Shown: positions 1 through 5,727 of the stretch, one piece after another | Numbering within the stretch: the stretch's first letter is position 1 | How the letters are laid out: each line of letters opens with the position of its first letter | From: Candidatus Mediterraneibacter colneyensis | GTDB taxonomy: Bacteria; Bacillota; Clostridia; Lachnospirales; Lachnospiraceae | Length of the DNA: 7,268 nucleotides | Direction of reading: 5' to 3' | Assembly (NCBI GenBank): GCA_019114745.1 | Contig: DXEY01000005.1 | Coordinates: 1 to 7,268, forward strand | Made by a program: the position numbers and the translations under genes | The notes under the pieces: model-generated | The model's database searches: none | What the model was told of the DNA's origin: nothing | Seen by the model: only the letters and a program-made list of their open reading frames with translations

Positions 1-1
1 G

Positions 2-148
2 AAGAAAGCCCGCGCGATGCTCAAAGGAAGCAGCGCTACGGTGGAGAGTATCGCAGAGTCGGTAGGATATCAGAATGTAGAACACTTTAACCGGGTGTTC
101 AAGAAGATGTATAATATTACACCGGTACAGTACCGGAACCGGAAATAA
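2..148 (+). CDS. AraC-family transcriptional regulator, C-terminal fragment (5' end outside window)
   Basis: This is the last 48 codons of a regulator whose start lies upstream of the window; the frame begins at base 2 and ends at TAA 146-148. The peptide contains IAESVGYQNVEHFNRVFKK followed by ITPVQYR. This is the second helix-turn-helix and C-terminal signature of AraC/XylS DNA-binding domains (consensus roughly IA..vGF.....F.r.FKk..G.TP..YR). The protein should bind DNA as a transcription factor, but its ligand-sensing N-terminal part is not visible, so neither the effector nor an AraC versus response-regulator (YesN-like) architecture can be decided. It is separated from the downstream operon by a terminator and a new promoter, so the two are not co-transcribed by default. 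Regulation of the neighbouring operon is possible but only inferred from proximity. Confidence 0.9.
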   Translation, partial: KKARAMLKGSSATVESIAESVGYQNVEHFNRVFKKMYNITPVQYRNRK

Positions 149-172
149 GTTTTTGGTTGTCCATGCGAAGGG

Positions 173-210
173 GCCTGTGGGGAAAAGTTTTTCCTGCGGG
201 CTCTTTTGTT
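173..210 (+). terminator. Rho-independent terminator of the AraC-family gene
   Basis: The arm starting GCCTGTGGGG (173-182) plus AAAA (183-186) pairs with TTTT (188-191) and the arm ending CCTGCGGGC (193-201). The stem is about 14 bp with several G-U pairs and a very tight loop, so in RNA the top of the stem probably opens. It is followed by a T-rich run, TCTTTTGTT (202-210). It lies 24 bases after the stop codon of the regulator, as expected for an intrinsic terminator. Confidence 0.75.
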
Positions 211-242
211 ATAAAAGTAACGAGGATTTTCCGGCTTTTTAA

Positions 243-271
243 TTGAAATTAGAAAACTGCTGTTATATACT
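243..271 (+). promoter_or_regulatory. Sigma-A-type promoter for the decarboxylase operon
   Basis: TTGAAA (243-248) is separated by exactly 17 bases from TATACT (266-271). Both boxes are close to the TTGACA/TATAAT consensus, and the surroundings are AT-rich. Transcription would start near 277-279, giving a leader of about 60 bases before the first ATG. The promoter sits downstream of the preceding terminator, as expected for an independent operon. The rest of the gap (149-337) shows no riboswitch-like structure that I can recognise. Confidence 0.7.
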
Positions 272-293
272 AAAATAGGCAGAAATTTTACAT

Positions 294-311
294 TTATTTC
301 TATTATTTCTA
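294..311 (+). repeat. Tandem 9-bp direct repeat in the operon leader
   Basis: TTATTTCTA occurs twice back to back (294-302 and 303-311), in the untranslated leader between the predicted start of transcription and the ribosome binding site at 325-330. It may be an operator, an unstructured leader element, or chance in AT-rich DNA; nothing else in the window repeats it. Confidence 0.45.
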
Positions 312-337
312 TAATTTTTAATATGGAGGACTAGAAT

Positions 338-1777
338 ATGAGCTACAATGCAACAGAAAACTCCGCAGGCAGACGAATTGCCGGACTGCTTGATGAAGGC
401 AGTTTTGTTGAGATCGGGGGAGCTGTCACTGCCAGAAGCACTGATTTCAACCTGACGGAAACCCCGACTCCATCCGACGGTGTCATTACCGGATACGGAG
501 TGATCGATGGGAACCTTGTTTATGTGTACAGCCAGGATGCCGCTGTACTGAACGGTACGATCGGCGAGATGCATGCCAGAAAGATCACCAGGCTTTATGA
601 TCTGGCGATGAAGATGGGCGCTCCTGTGATCGGGCTGATCGACTGCGCAGGCCTGCGCCTTCAGGAGTCGACCGATGCGCTGGAGGCTTTTGGCAGTCTC
701 TATTATAAGCAGACGATAGCTTCCGGTGTGGTACCGCAGATCGCCGCTATATTCGGAACCTGCGGAGGCGGTCTCGCACTCGTACCGGGGCTTGCCGACT
801 TTACGTTTATGGAGCAAAAAGACGGCAGACTTTTTGTAAACTCTCCGAACGCGCTGGATGGAAATGACATTTCAAAATGCGATACTGCAAGTGCAGAATA
901 TCAGAGCGCAGTTTCAGGGCTTGTAGACGGAATCGGGACTGAGGATGAGATCCTTGCACAGATCCGCTCCCTGATCTGTATGATTCCGGCGAACTATGAA
1001 GATGATCTCTCTTATAATGAATGTACGGATGATCTGAACCGTGTCTGCAGGGGAATTGAGACAGCAGTATCTGATCCGGCAGTCCTGCTCTCACAGATTG
1101 CGGACGACCAGTTGTTTTATGAGATAAAGAAAGAGTATGCGAAAGAGATGGTAACAGGCTTTATCCGGCTGAACGGAATGACTGTCGGCGCTGTTGCAAA
1201 CAGAACGGCATTATACGGAGCCGACGGGACAGAGGAAGCCGTTTATGACTGCGCACTCACGGTAGACGGATGTGGAAAGGCGGCTGACTTTGTAAGCTTC
1301 TGCGACGCCTTCTCAATCCCGGTTCTCACCCTGACCAATGTAGCCGGGTATGCATCAACCGTGGAATCCGAGAAGAATATGGCAAGAGCAGCCGCCCGTC
1401 TCACTTATACATTTGCAAATGCAACCGTGCCGAAAATAAATGTGATCACCGGCAGAGCGTTCGGAAGTGCTTACACAGCCATGAACAGCAAAGCCCTTGG
1501 GGCAGATATGGTCTATGCGTGGCCGGATTCCCAGATCGGCATGATGGATGCGGATCTGGCGGCAAATATTATGTATGCCGATGCAGACGCTGCGATGAGA
1601 AAGACGAAAGCAGAAGAGTACAGACAGCTTCAGGCAAGTCCGGTATCTGCGGCGAGAAGAGGATATGTAGACGCGATCATCGCTCCGGAAGATACAAGGA
1701 AATATGTGATCGGTGCATTTGAAATGCTGTTCACAAAAAGAGACGACCTGCCTGCGAAAAAGCACGGTACGGTTTAG
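338..1777 (+). CDS. Divergent MmdA/12S-like acyl-CoA carboxyltransferase subunit
   Basis: This 479-residue protein belongs to the biotin-dependent carboxyltransferase family (MmdA, PccB, transcarboxylase 12S) and should move a carboxyl group between a CoA ester and carrier-bound biotin in the cytoplasm. An N-terminal crotonase-like half spans about residues 11-225 (LLDEGSFVEIG, DGVITGYGVIDG, SQDAAVLNGTIGEMHARKI, ASGVVPQIAAIFG). A C-terminal half spans about 255-465 (KAADFVSFCDAFSIPVLTL, NATVPKINVITGRAFGSAY, ADMVYAWP). It is about 30-40 residues shorter than usual relatives: the N-terminal QH..GKLTARERI helix is missing. Several oxyanion and active-site motifs are altered: SGGARIQE reads CAGLRLQE (103-110), GPCAGGAVYSP reads GTCGGGLALVP (140-150), DVPGF reads NVAGY (334-338). 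The GGEE..GG.xxH segment is absent. The substrate (malonyl-, methylmalonyl-, glutaconyl-CoA or another) therefore cannot be assigned. GGAGGA at 325-330 supports the start. First gene of the operon. Confidence 0.85.
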   Translation: MSYNATENSAGRRIAGLLDEGSFVEIGGAVTARSTDFNLTETPTPSDGVITGYGVIDGNLVYVYSQDAAVLNGTIGEMHARKITRLYDLAMKMGAPVIGLIDCAGLRLQESTDALEAFGSLYYKQTIASGVVPQIAAIFGTCGGGLALVPGLADFTFMEQKDGRLFVNSPNALDGNDISKCDTASAEYQSAVSGLVDGIGTEDEILAQIRSLICMIPANYEDDLSYNECTDDLNRVCRGIETAVSDPAVLLSQIADDQLFYEIKKEYAKEMVTGFIRLNGMTVGAVANRTALYGADGTEEAVYDCALTVDGCGKAADFVSFCDAFSIPVLTLTNVAGYASTVESEKNMARAAARLTYTFANATVPKINVITGRAFGSAYTAMNSKALGADMVYAWPDSQIGMMDADLAANIMYADADAAMRKTKAEEYRQLQASPVSAARRGYVDAIIAPEDTRKYVIGAFEMLFTKRDDLPAKKHGTV

Positions 1778-1779
1778 TG

Positions 1780-1787
1780 AGGTGAGG
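1780..1787 (+). promoter_or_regulatory. Shine-Dalgarno AGGTGAGG supporting a GTG start
   Basis: AGGTGAGG immediately follows the upstream stop codon and sits 4 bases before GTG at 1792. It selects this GTG as the start, and the lipoprotein signal that begins right there confirms the choice. Confidence 0.75.
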
Positions 1788-1791
1788 CGAA

Positions 1792-2562
1792 GTGAAAAGA
1801 AAAATCAGTATATTGGGACTTGTTTTCGCCCTGGTATTTGTATTTACAGGGTGCAGCAGGTCCACGACAGAATATGACCAGGCGGAGCTGGAACAGTATG
1901 CCGATTTTATCATCGGAAATTTCAGCGTAATGTCAGAAGAGGATTTTGACAGTTTCTCCGAGATGCCTGAACTGCAGCTTGACCTGATGCTTTTAGAGGC
2001 GGGCGTCCCTGTTTCAGGCGAGAATTTCCTGACGATGATGGACGCATGGAAAGCGGGTACCGAAGAGTGCGGAGCGTTTGTCGGAACGGTTTCAGACTAT
2101 ACCGCAGAAGCGGGAAATGACAGTGTTACGCTTTCTGTAGACGCCCAGTACGCAGACAGGGATGCATCGATCGAATTTACATTTGACGAAGAGCTGAATA
2201 TGGAGAGCCTTACGGTCAGCGCGGTCTATTCTACAGGCGAGATCCTCCAGAAGGCAGGGCTCAACACGCTGCTCGGCATGGGTACGGTATTCATCGTTCT
2301 GATCTTTCTGAGTTTTGTGATCTGGCTGTTAAAGTTCATTCCGGTACTTGAGAAGAAACTCCGGAAATCAGCGAAAGAGACAGATATACCGGAAAATACG
2401 GCAGTTCCCGATACAGCGCCCGTTGTCCATGAAGAAGGAAATCTTACGGACGACGGCGAGCTTGTGGCGGTGATATCGGCTGCGATCGCAGCATCGGAAG
2501 GAACATCGTCAGACGGATTTGTCGTGAGATCGATCAGAAGAAGAAAATCAAATAAATGGTGA
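1792..2562 (+). CDS. OadG-like membrane lipoprotein subunit of Na+-translocating decarboxylase
   Basis: This 256-residue protein starts at GTG. Residues 1-20 are a lipoprotein signal (KRK, hydrophobic core, lipobox FTGC with Cys21). Residues about 25-150 form an acidic, soluble domain that should lie outside the cell. Residues about 157-182 are a membrane segment beginning GLNTLLGMGTVFIVLIFLSF, matching the GMG.VF..L signature of OadG gamma subunits. A cytoplasmic tail has a variable Pro/Glu-rich linker (190-215), then DDGELVAVISAAIAASEG and DGFVVRSIRRR ending in Trp256, as in OadG-family tails. The expected role is to anchor the carboxyltransferase/biotin carrier to OadB. Classical gamma subunits are about 80 residues with no large outside domain, so this is an expanded version; the outside domain may resemble DUF3887-type domains, which I cannot verify. 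It lies 14 bases after the carboxyltransferase gene and 16 before the biotin carrier gene. Confidence 0.8.
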   Translation: MKRKISILGLVFALVFVFTGCSRSTTEYDQAELEQYADFIIGNFSVMSEEDFDSFSEMPELQLDLMLLEAGVPVSGENFLTMMDAWKAGTEECGAFVGTVSDYTAEAGNDSVTLSVDAQYADRDASIEFTFDEELNMESLTVSAVYSTGEILQKAGLNTLLGMGTVFIVLIFLSFVIWLLKFIPVLEKKLRKSAKETDIPENTAVPDTAPVVHEEGNLTDDGELVAVISAAIAASEGTSSDGFVVRSIRRRKSNKW

Positions 2563-2578
2563 TCAGGAGGATTTAAGA

Positions 2579-2956
2579 ATGAAAAGCTATACAATTACAG
2601 TAAATGGAAATGTCTATGATGTTACAGTAGAAGAAAAAGCGGCGGGAGCAGCTGCCACTGCTCCGGTCCCGTCCCCGGCTCCCGTTCCGAAAGCCGCGCC
2701 TGCGCCAAAGGCGGCTCCGAAGGCAGCAAACGCCGGCGCCGGAAAGATCCAGGTAAAAGCCGGAGCAGCAGGAAAAGTATATCAGATCCCGACCTCAGTC
2801 GGACAGAGCGTACAGCCGGGCGATGCAGTTGTCATAATCGAAGCAATGAAAATGGAGATTCCTGTTGTCGCGCCGGAAGCCGGGACGATCGCCAGCATAG
2901 ATGTGGCTGTCGGAGATGCAGTGGAGGCCGGTGCGGTTCTTGCTACGTTGGATTAA
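2579..2956 (+). CDS. Biotin carboxyl carrier protein (1.3S / MmdC / OadA C-domain type)
   Basis: This 125-residue protein has the usual plan of decarboxylase biotin carriers. A short N-terminal region (MKSYTITVNGNVYDVTVEE) is followed by a flexible Ala/Pro/Lys linker (about 21-52) and a biotinyl/lipoyl barrel (about 55-125). The motif EAMKMEIP (88-95) contains Lys91, the biotin attachment site, and the symmetrical half-turn motifs GQSVQPGD and GDAVEAGAVL flank it. It carries the carboxyl group from the carboxyltransferases to the membrane decarboxylase. It is the only biotin domain encoded in the operon, since the OadA-type subunit lacks one, so it presumably serves both carboxyltransferases. 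AGGAGG at 2565-2570 lies 8 bases before the ATG. No biotin ligase is present in the window, so modification must come from a BirA encoded elsewhere. Confidence 0.95.
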   Translation: MKSYTITVNGNVYDVTVEEKAAGAAATAPVPSPAPVPKAAPAPKAAPKAANAGAGKIQVKAGAAGKVYQIPTSVGQSVQPGDAVVIIEAMKMEIPVVAPEAGTIASIDVAVGDAVEAGAVLATLD

Positions 2957-2979
2957 TGACTACCCGGGAGGTTTGACAA

Positions 2980-4131
2980 ATGGAATATATTTCAAATACA
3001 CTGGAGAATCTTGTAGAGCAGACCGCATTCCTGAACCTCACATGGGGAAACCTGGTCATGATCGGTGTTGCCTGCATTTTTCTCTATCTGGCAATCAGGC
3101 ACGGCTTTGAGCCGCTTCTGCTTGTTCCGATCGCTTTCGGCATGCTGCTTGTAAATATCTATCCCGATATTATGGTCAGTCCCGAAGAAGCGTCTAACGG
3201 TACAGGCGGACTTCTCTATTATTTTTATCTGCTGGACGAGTGGTCTATCCTGCCTTCTCTGATCTTCCTCGGAGTCGGGGCGATGACGGACTTTGGCCCT
3301 CTGATCGCAAATCCGAAGAGCTTTCTCCTCGGCGCGGCGGCACAGTTCGGTATTTTTGCCGCCTATCTCGGAGCTATGGCAATGGGATTTTCAGACCGCG
3401 CGGCGGCGGCGATCTCCATCATCGGAGGCGCAGACGGCCCGACATCAATTTTCCTTGCCGGAAAGCTGGAACAGACGGCGATCCTGGGCCCGATCGCAGT
3501 TGCGGCATATTCTTACATGTCCCTTGTGCCGATCATACAGCCGCCTATTATGAAACTGCTCACAACAGAGAAAGAGCGGAAGATCAAGATGGAGCAGCTC
3601 CGCCCGGTATCCAGGCTGGAGCGTATCCTGTTCCCGATCATTATCACGATCGTAGTATGTATGATCCTTCCTACGACGGCGCCTCTTGTCGGTATGCTGA
3701 TGCTCGGCAACCTCTTTAAAGAATGCGGCGTGGTAAGGCAGCTTACAGATACAGCGGCAAACGCGCTGATGTATATCGTAGTAATCCTTCTCGGAACATC
3801 TGTAGGGGCGACAACAAGCGCTGAGGCATTTCTGAACCTTGACACGATCAAGATCGTGATACTCGGACTGATCGCGTTTGCATTCGGAACCGCAGCAGGA
3901 GTCCTGTTCGGAAAACTGATGTGCTGGTTCACAAAAGGAAAGGTCAATCCGCTGATCGGATCTGCCGGCGTTTCGGCAGTTCCTATGGCGGCGAGAGTTT
4001 CGCAGAAAGTCGGCGCGGAAGCTGATCCGACGAATTTCCTGCTGATGCATGCAATGGGACCGAATGTTGCCGGCGTGATCGGTACGGCAGTCGTTGCCGG
4101 AACCTTTATGGCAATCTTCGGTGTTAAGTAG
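2980..4131 (+). CDS. oadB: Na+-translocating decarboxylase beta subunit (OadB/MmdB/GcdB family)
   Basis: This 383-residue multispanning membrane protein decarboxylates carboxybiotin and couples it to Na+ export. Family hallmarks are all present: GAMTDFGPLIANPKSFLLGA (100-119), IIGGADGPTSIF (147-158), AAYSYMSLVPIIQPPIMKLL (175-194), RPVSRLERILFP (208-219), SVGATTSAEAFL (274-285), NPLIGSAGVSAVPMAARV (323-340) and NFLLMHAMGPNVAGVIG (352-368). Asp152 of GGADGPT corresponds to the essential Asp203 of the Klebsiella protein. Asn323, Gly327, Ser332 and Arg339 keep the spacing of its Asn373/Gly377/Ser382/Arg389, so the pump looks fully functional. It is somewhat shorter than the roughly 430-residue Klebsiella protein, mainly at the N-terminus. 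GGGAGG (2966-2971) supports the start. Na+ rather than H+ specificity is inferred from the family. It lies 23 bases after the biotin carrier gene. Confidence 0.95.
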   Translation: MEYISNTLENLVEQTAFLNLTWGNLVMIGVACIFLYLAIRHGFEPLLLVPIAFGMLLVNIYPDIMVSPEEASNGTGGLLYYFYLLDEWSILPSLIFLGVGAMTDFGPLIANPKSFLLGAAAQFGIFAAYLGAMAMGFSDRAAAAISIIGGADGPTSIFLAGKLEQTAILGPIAVAAYSYMSLVPIIQPPIMKLLTTEKERKIKMEQLRPVSRLERILFPIIITIVVCMILPTTAPLVGMLMLGNLFKECGVVRQLTDTAANALMYIVVILLGTSVGATTSAEAFLNLDTIKIVILGLIAFAFGTAAGVLFGKLMCWFTKGKVNPLIGSAGVSAVPMAARVSQKVGAEADPTNFLLMHAMGPNVAGVIGTAVVAGTFMAIFGVK

Positions 4132-4135
4132 ATAT

Positions 4136-4140
4136 GGAGG
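4136..4140 (+). promoter_or_regulatory. Shine-Dalgarno GGAGG deciding the start of the OadA-type gene
   Basis: GGAGG lies 8 bases before ATG 4149. An in-frame ATG at 4134 overlaps this GGAGG and has no ribosome binding site of its own: just upstream are the end of oadB and its TAG at 4129-4131. The 4149 start is therefore preferred. Confidence 0.8.
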
Positions 4141-4148
4141 ACAAACAG

Positions 4149-5564
4149 ATGGCTGAAATAGAAAAGAAACCGGTAAAAATAACAGAAACGATTCTGCGTG
4201 ACGCGCATCAGTCTCTGATCGCCACCAGAATGACAACGGAGCAGATGCTCCCCATTGTAGATAAGATGGATCAGGTCGGATATCACGCGGTCGAGTGCTG
4301 GGGCGGCGCAACGTTTGACGCATCCCTGAGGTTCCTGAAGGAGGATCCGTGGGAGAGGCTCCGCAAATTCCGCGACGGGTTCAGGCACACAAAACTCCAG
4401 ATGCTGTTCCGCGGGCAGAATATCCTCGGATACCGCCCGTATGCTGATGACGTGGTAGAGTATTTTGTGCAGAAATCCTGCGCAAACGGGATCGATATCA
4501 TCCGCATCTTCGACTGCCTGAATGATATCCGCAATCTCCAGACAGCGGTAAAGGCTGCCAATAAGGAACATGCGCATGCGCAGGTTGCCATGTCCTATAC
4601 TCTGGGAGACGCGTATACTCTGGAGTACTGGATGGATCTTGCAAAGAGGATCGAGGAGATGGGGGCGAACTCCATCTGCGTGAAAGATATGGCAGGGCTT
4701 CTCTGCCCGTATCAGGCAACAGAGCTTGTGACAGCGCTTAAAGAGGCGGTCAGTATCCCGATCGAGATGCACACGCACTATACGTCAGGCGTTGCGGCGA
4801 TGACCTATATGAAAGCAGTGGAAGCCGGTGCTGACATTATTGATACTGCGATGTCGCCCTTCGCCCTTGGCACGTCCCAGCCGGCGACTGAAGTCATGGT
4901 GGAGACATTTAAGGGCACTCCTTACGATACCGGGCTGGATCAGAACCTTCTCTCCGAGATCGCTGATTACTTCCGTCCGATCCGTGACGATGCGTTAAAG
5001 AGCGGACTGCTGAATCCGACGAACTTAGGGGTAAATATTAAGACATTGCTCTACCAGGTGCCGGGAGGAATGCTCTCGAACCTGACATCCCAGCTCAAAG
5101 AGCAGGGGGCAGAAGACAGATTTTACGATGTGCTTGAGGAAGTACCGCGTGTACGGAAAGATCTGGGCGAGCCTCCGCTCGTAACTCCTTCCTCTCAGAT
5201 CGTCGGCACCCAGGCAGTGCTCAATGTACTCATGGGCGAGCGCTACAAAGTCGCCACGAAAGAGACAAAGGACATCCTGGCCGGCAAGTACGGCGCAACG
5301 GTAAAACCGGTCAACGCCGAGCTCCAGAAAAAGATCCTCGGGGAAGACGCAGAGATCATCACCTGCCGTCCGGCAGACCTGATCCCGAACGAGCTCGATA
5401 CGCTCCGGGCAGAGTGCGAGCGCTGGATCCGGCAGGATGAAGATGTGCTCACCTATGCACTGTTCCCGCAGGTGGCAGTAGAATTTTTCAAATACAGGGA
5501 GGCGCAGCAGACGAAGATCGATCCTTCGGCTGCCGACACAGAAAACGGAGCCTACCCGGTATAA
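4149..5564 (+). CDS. oadA: Oxaloacetate decarboxylase alpha / pyruvate carboxylase subunit B-type carboxyltransferase, no biotin domain
   Basis: This is 471 residues from the preferred ATG 4149. It is a TIM-barrel carboxyltransferase (5S/OadA/PycB family) that transfers the carboxyl of oxaloacetate to biotin, giving pyruvate, or the reverse. In this numbering, ETILRDAHQSLIATR carries metal ligand Asp18 and ICVKDMAGLL carries Lys179, the carbamylated lysine. MHTHYTSG supplies metal ligands His208 and His210. RGQNILGYR, TAMSPFALGTSQP, YQVPGGMLSNL, VTPSSQIVGTQAVLNVLMGE and ITCRPADL complete the barrel and the C-terminal conserved domain. The active site looks intact and canonical, unlike the CoA-type subunit at 338-1777. 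The protein stops after a short DPSAADTENG tail, where Klebsiella OadA would continue into a linker and biotin domain; that function is provided by the separate carrier at 2579-2956. Last gene of the operon. PycB in an ATP-dependent pyruvate carboxylase is an alternative, but no biotin carboxylase gene is nearby. Confidence 0.93.
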   Translation: MAEIEKKPVKITETILRDAHQSLIATRMTTEQMLPIVDKMDQVGYHAVECWGGATFDASLRFLKEDPWERLRKFRDGFRHTKLQMLFRGQNILGYRPYADDVVEYFVQKSCANGIDIIRIFDCLNDIRNLQTAVKAANKEHAHAQVAMSYTLGDAYTLEYWMDLAKRIEEMGANSICVKDMAGLLCPYQATELVTALKEAVSIPIEMHTHYTSGVAAMTYMKAVEAGADIIDTAMSPFALGTSQPATEVMVETFKGTPYDTGLDQNLLSEIADYFRPIRDDALKSGLLNPTNLGVNIKTLLYQVPGGMLSNLTSQLKEQGAEDRFYDVLEEVPRVRKDLGEPPLVTPSSQIVGTQAVLNVLMGERYKVATKETKDILAGKYGATVKPVNAELQKKILGEDAEIITCRPADLIPNELDTLRAECERWIRQDEDVLTYALFPQVAVEFFKYREAQQTKIDPSAADTENGAYPV

Positions 5565-5583
5565 TACCAGGTTTGAGAACACA

Positions 5584-5620
5584 GCAGGGCTGACCCTTCC
5601 TGATCAGCCCTGCGTTTTTT
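5584..5620 (+). terminator. Rho-independent terminator of the decarboxylase operon
   Basis: GCAGGGCTGA (5584-5593) pairs perfectly over 10 bp with TCAGCCCTGC (5604-5613) around a 10-base loop, followed by G and six T (5614-5620). It lies 20 bases after the stop codon of the OadA-type gene and sharply ends the operon. Confidence 0.95.
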
Positions 5621-5622
5621 GT

Positions 5623-5651
5623 TTGTACTCCTGGCATTTTAGTGGTATCAT
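5623..5651 (+). promoter_or_regulatory. Sigma-A-type promoter (extended -10) for the aminopeptidase gene
   Basis: TTGTAC (5623-5628), a 17-base spacer and TATCAT (5646-5651) with TGG (5643-5645) as an extended -10 element. The -35 box begins right after the T-run of the terminator, so the two elements are tightly packed. The leader to the ATG would be about 70 bases. The rest of the 5621-5727 gap holds two small palindromes (5683-5690 and 5700-5710) and the AGGAGG at 5714-5719. Confidence 0.65.
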
Positions 5652-5727
5652 AAGAAAGCGAATTGAAAAAATAGAGTCAGATCCTTAAGGAAATCTATGG
5701 ATATTATATCTGCAGGAGGAAACGGCT

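Noticed and set aside
203..217. Small CTTTT/AAAAG hairpin after the first terminator
   Set aside because: It has only five A-T-rich pairs and overlaps the T-run of the stronger terminator, so it is too weak to call separately.
263..817. Minus-strand open frame of 184 codons opposite the carboxyltransferase gene
   Set aside because: It covers the operon promoter and leader and is antisense to a clear family match, with no recognisable domain.
2641..2736. Repetitive-looking GC-rich stretch in the biotin carrier gene
   Set aside because: It encodes the Ala/Pro/Lys-rich flexible linker normal for this family and is not a DNA repeat element.
3445..4323. Minus-strand open frame of 292 codons under oadB
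   Set aside because: It overlaps both oadB and the other antisense frame, has low-quality Arg/His/Ser/Cys-rich content, and shows no family resemblance.
3513..4778. Very long open frame on the minus strand (421 codons) across oadB and the OadA-type gene
   Set aside because: It is antisense to two strongly recognised genes and spans their boundary. The translation is rich in Arg, His, Cys and Ser with no recognisable motif. It is a codon-bias shadow of real + strand genes.
338..5564. ATP-dependent acetyl-CoA or pyruvate carboxylase operon
   Set aside because: No biotin carboxylase (ATP-grasp) gene is present. The OadB pump and OadG-like subunit instead point to decarboxylation coupled to Na+ export. 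A biotin carboxylase elsewhere in the genome cannot be excluded.
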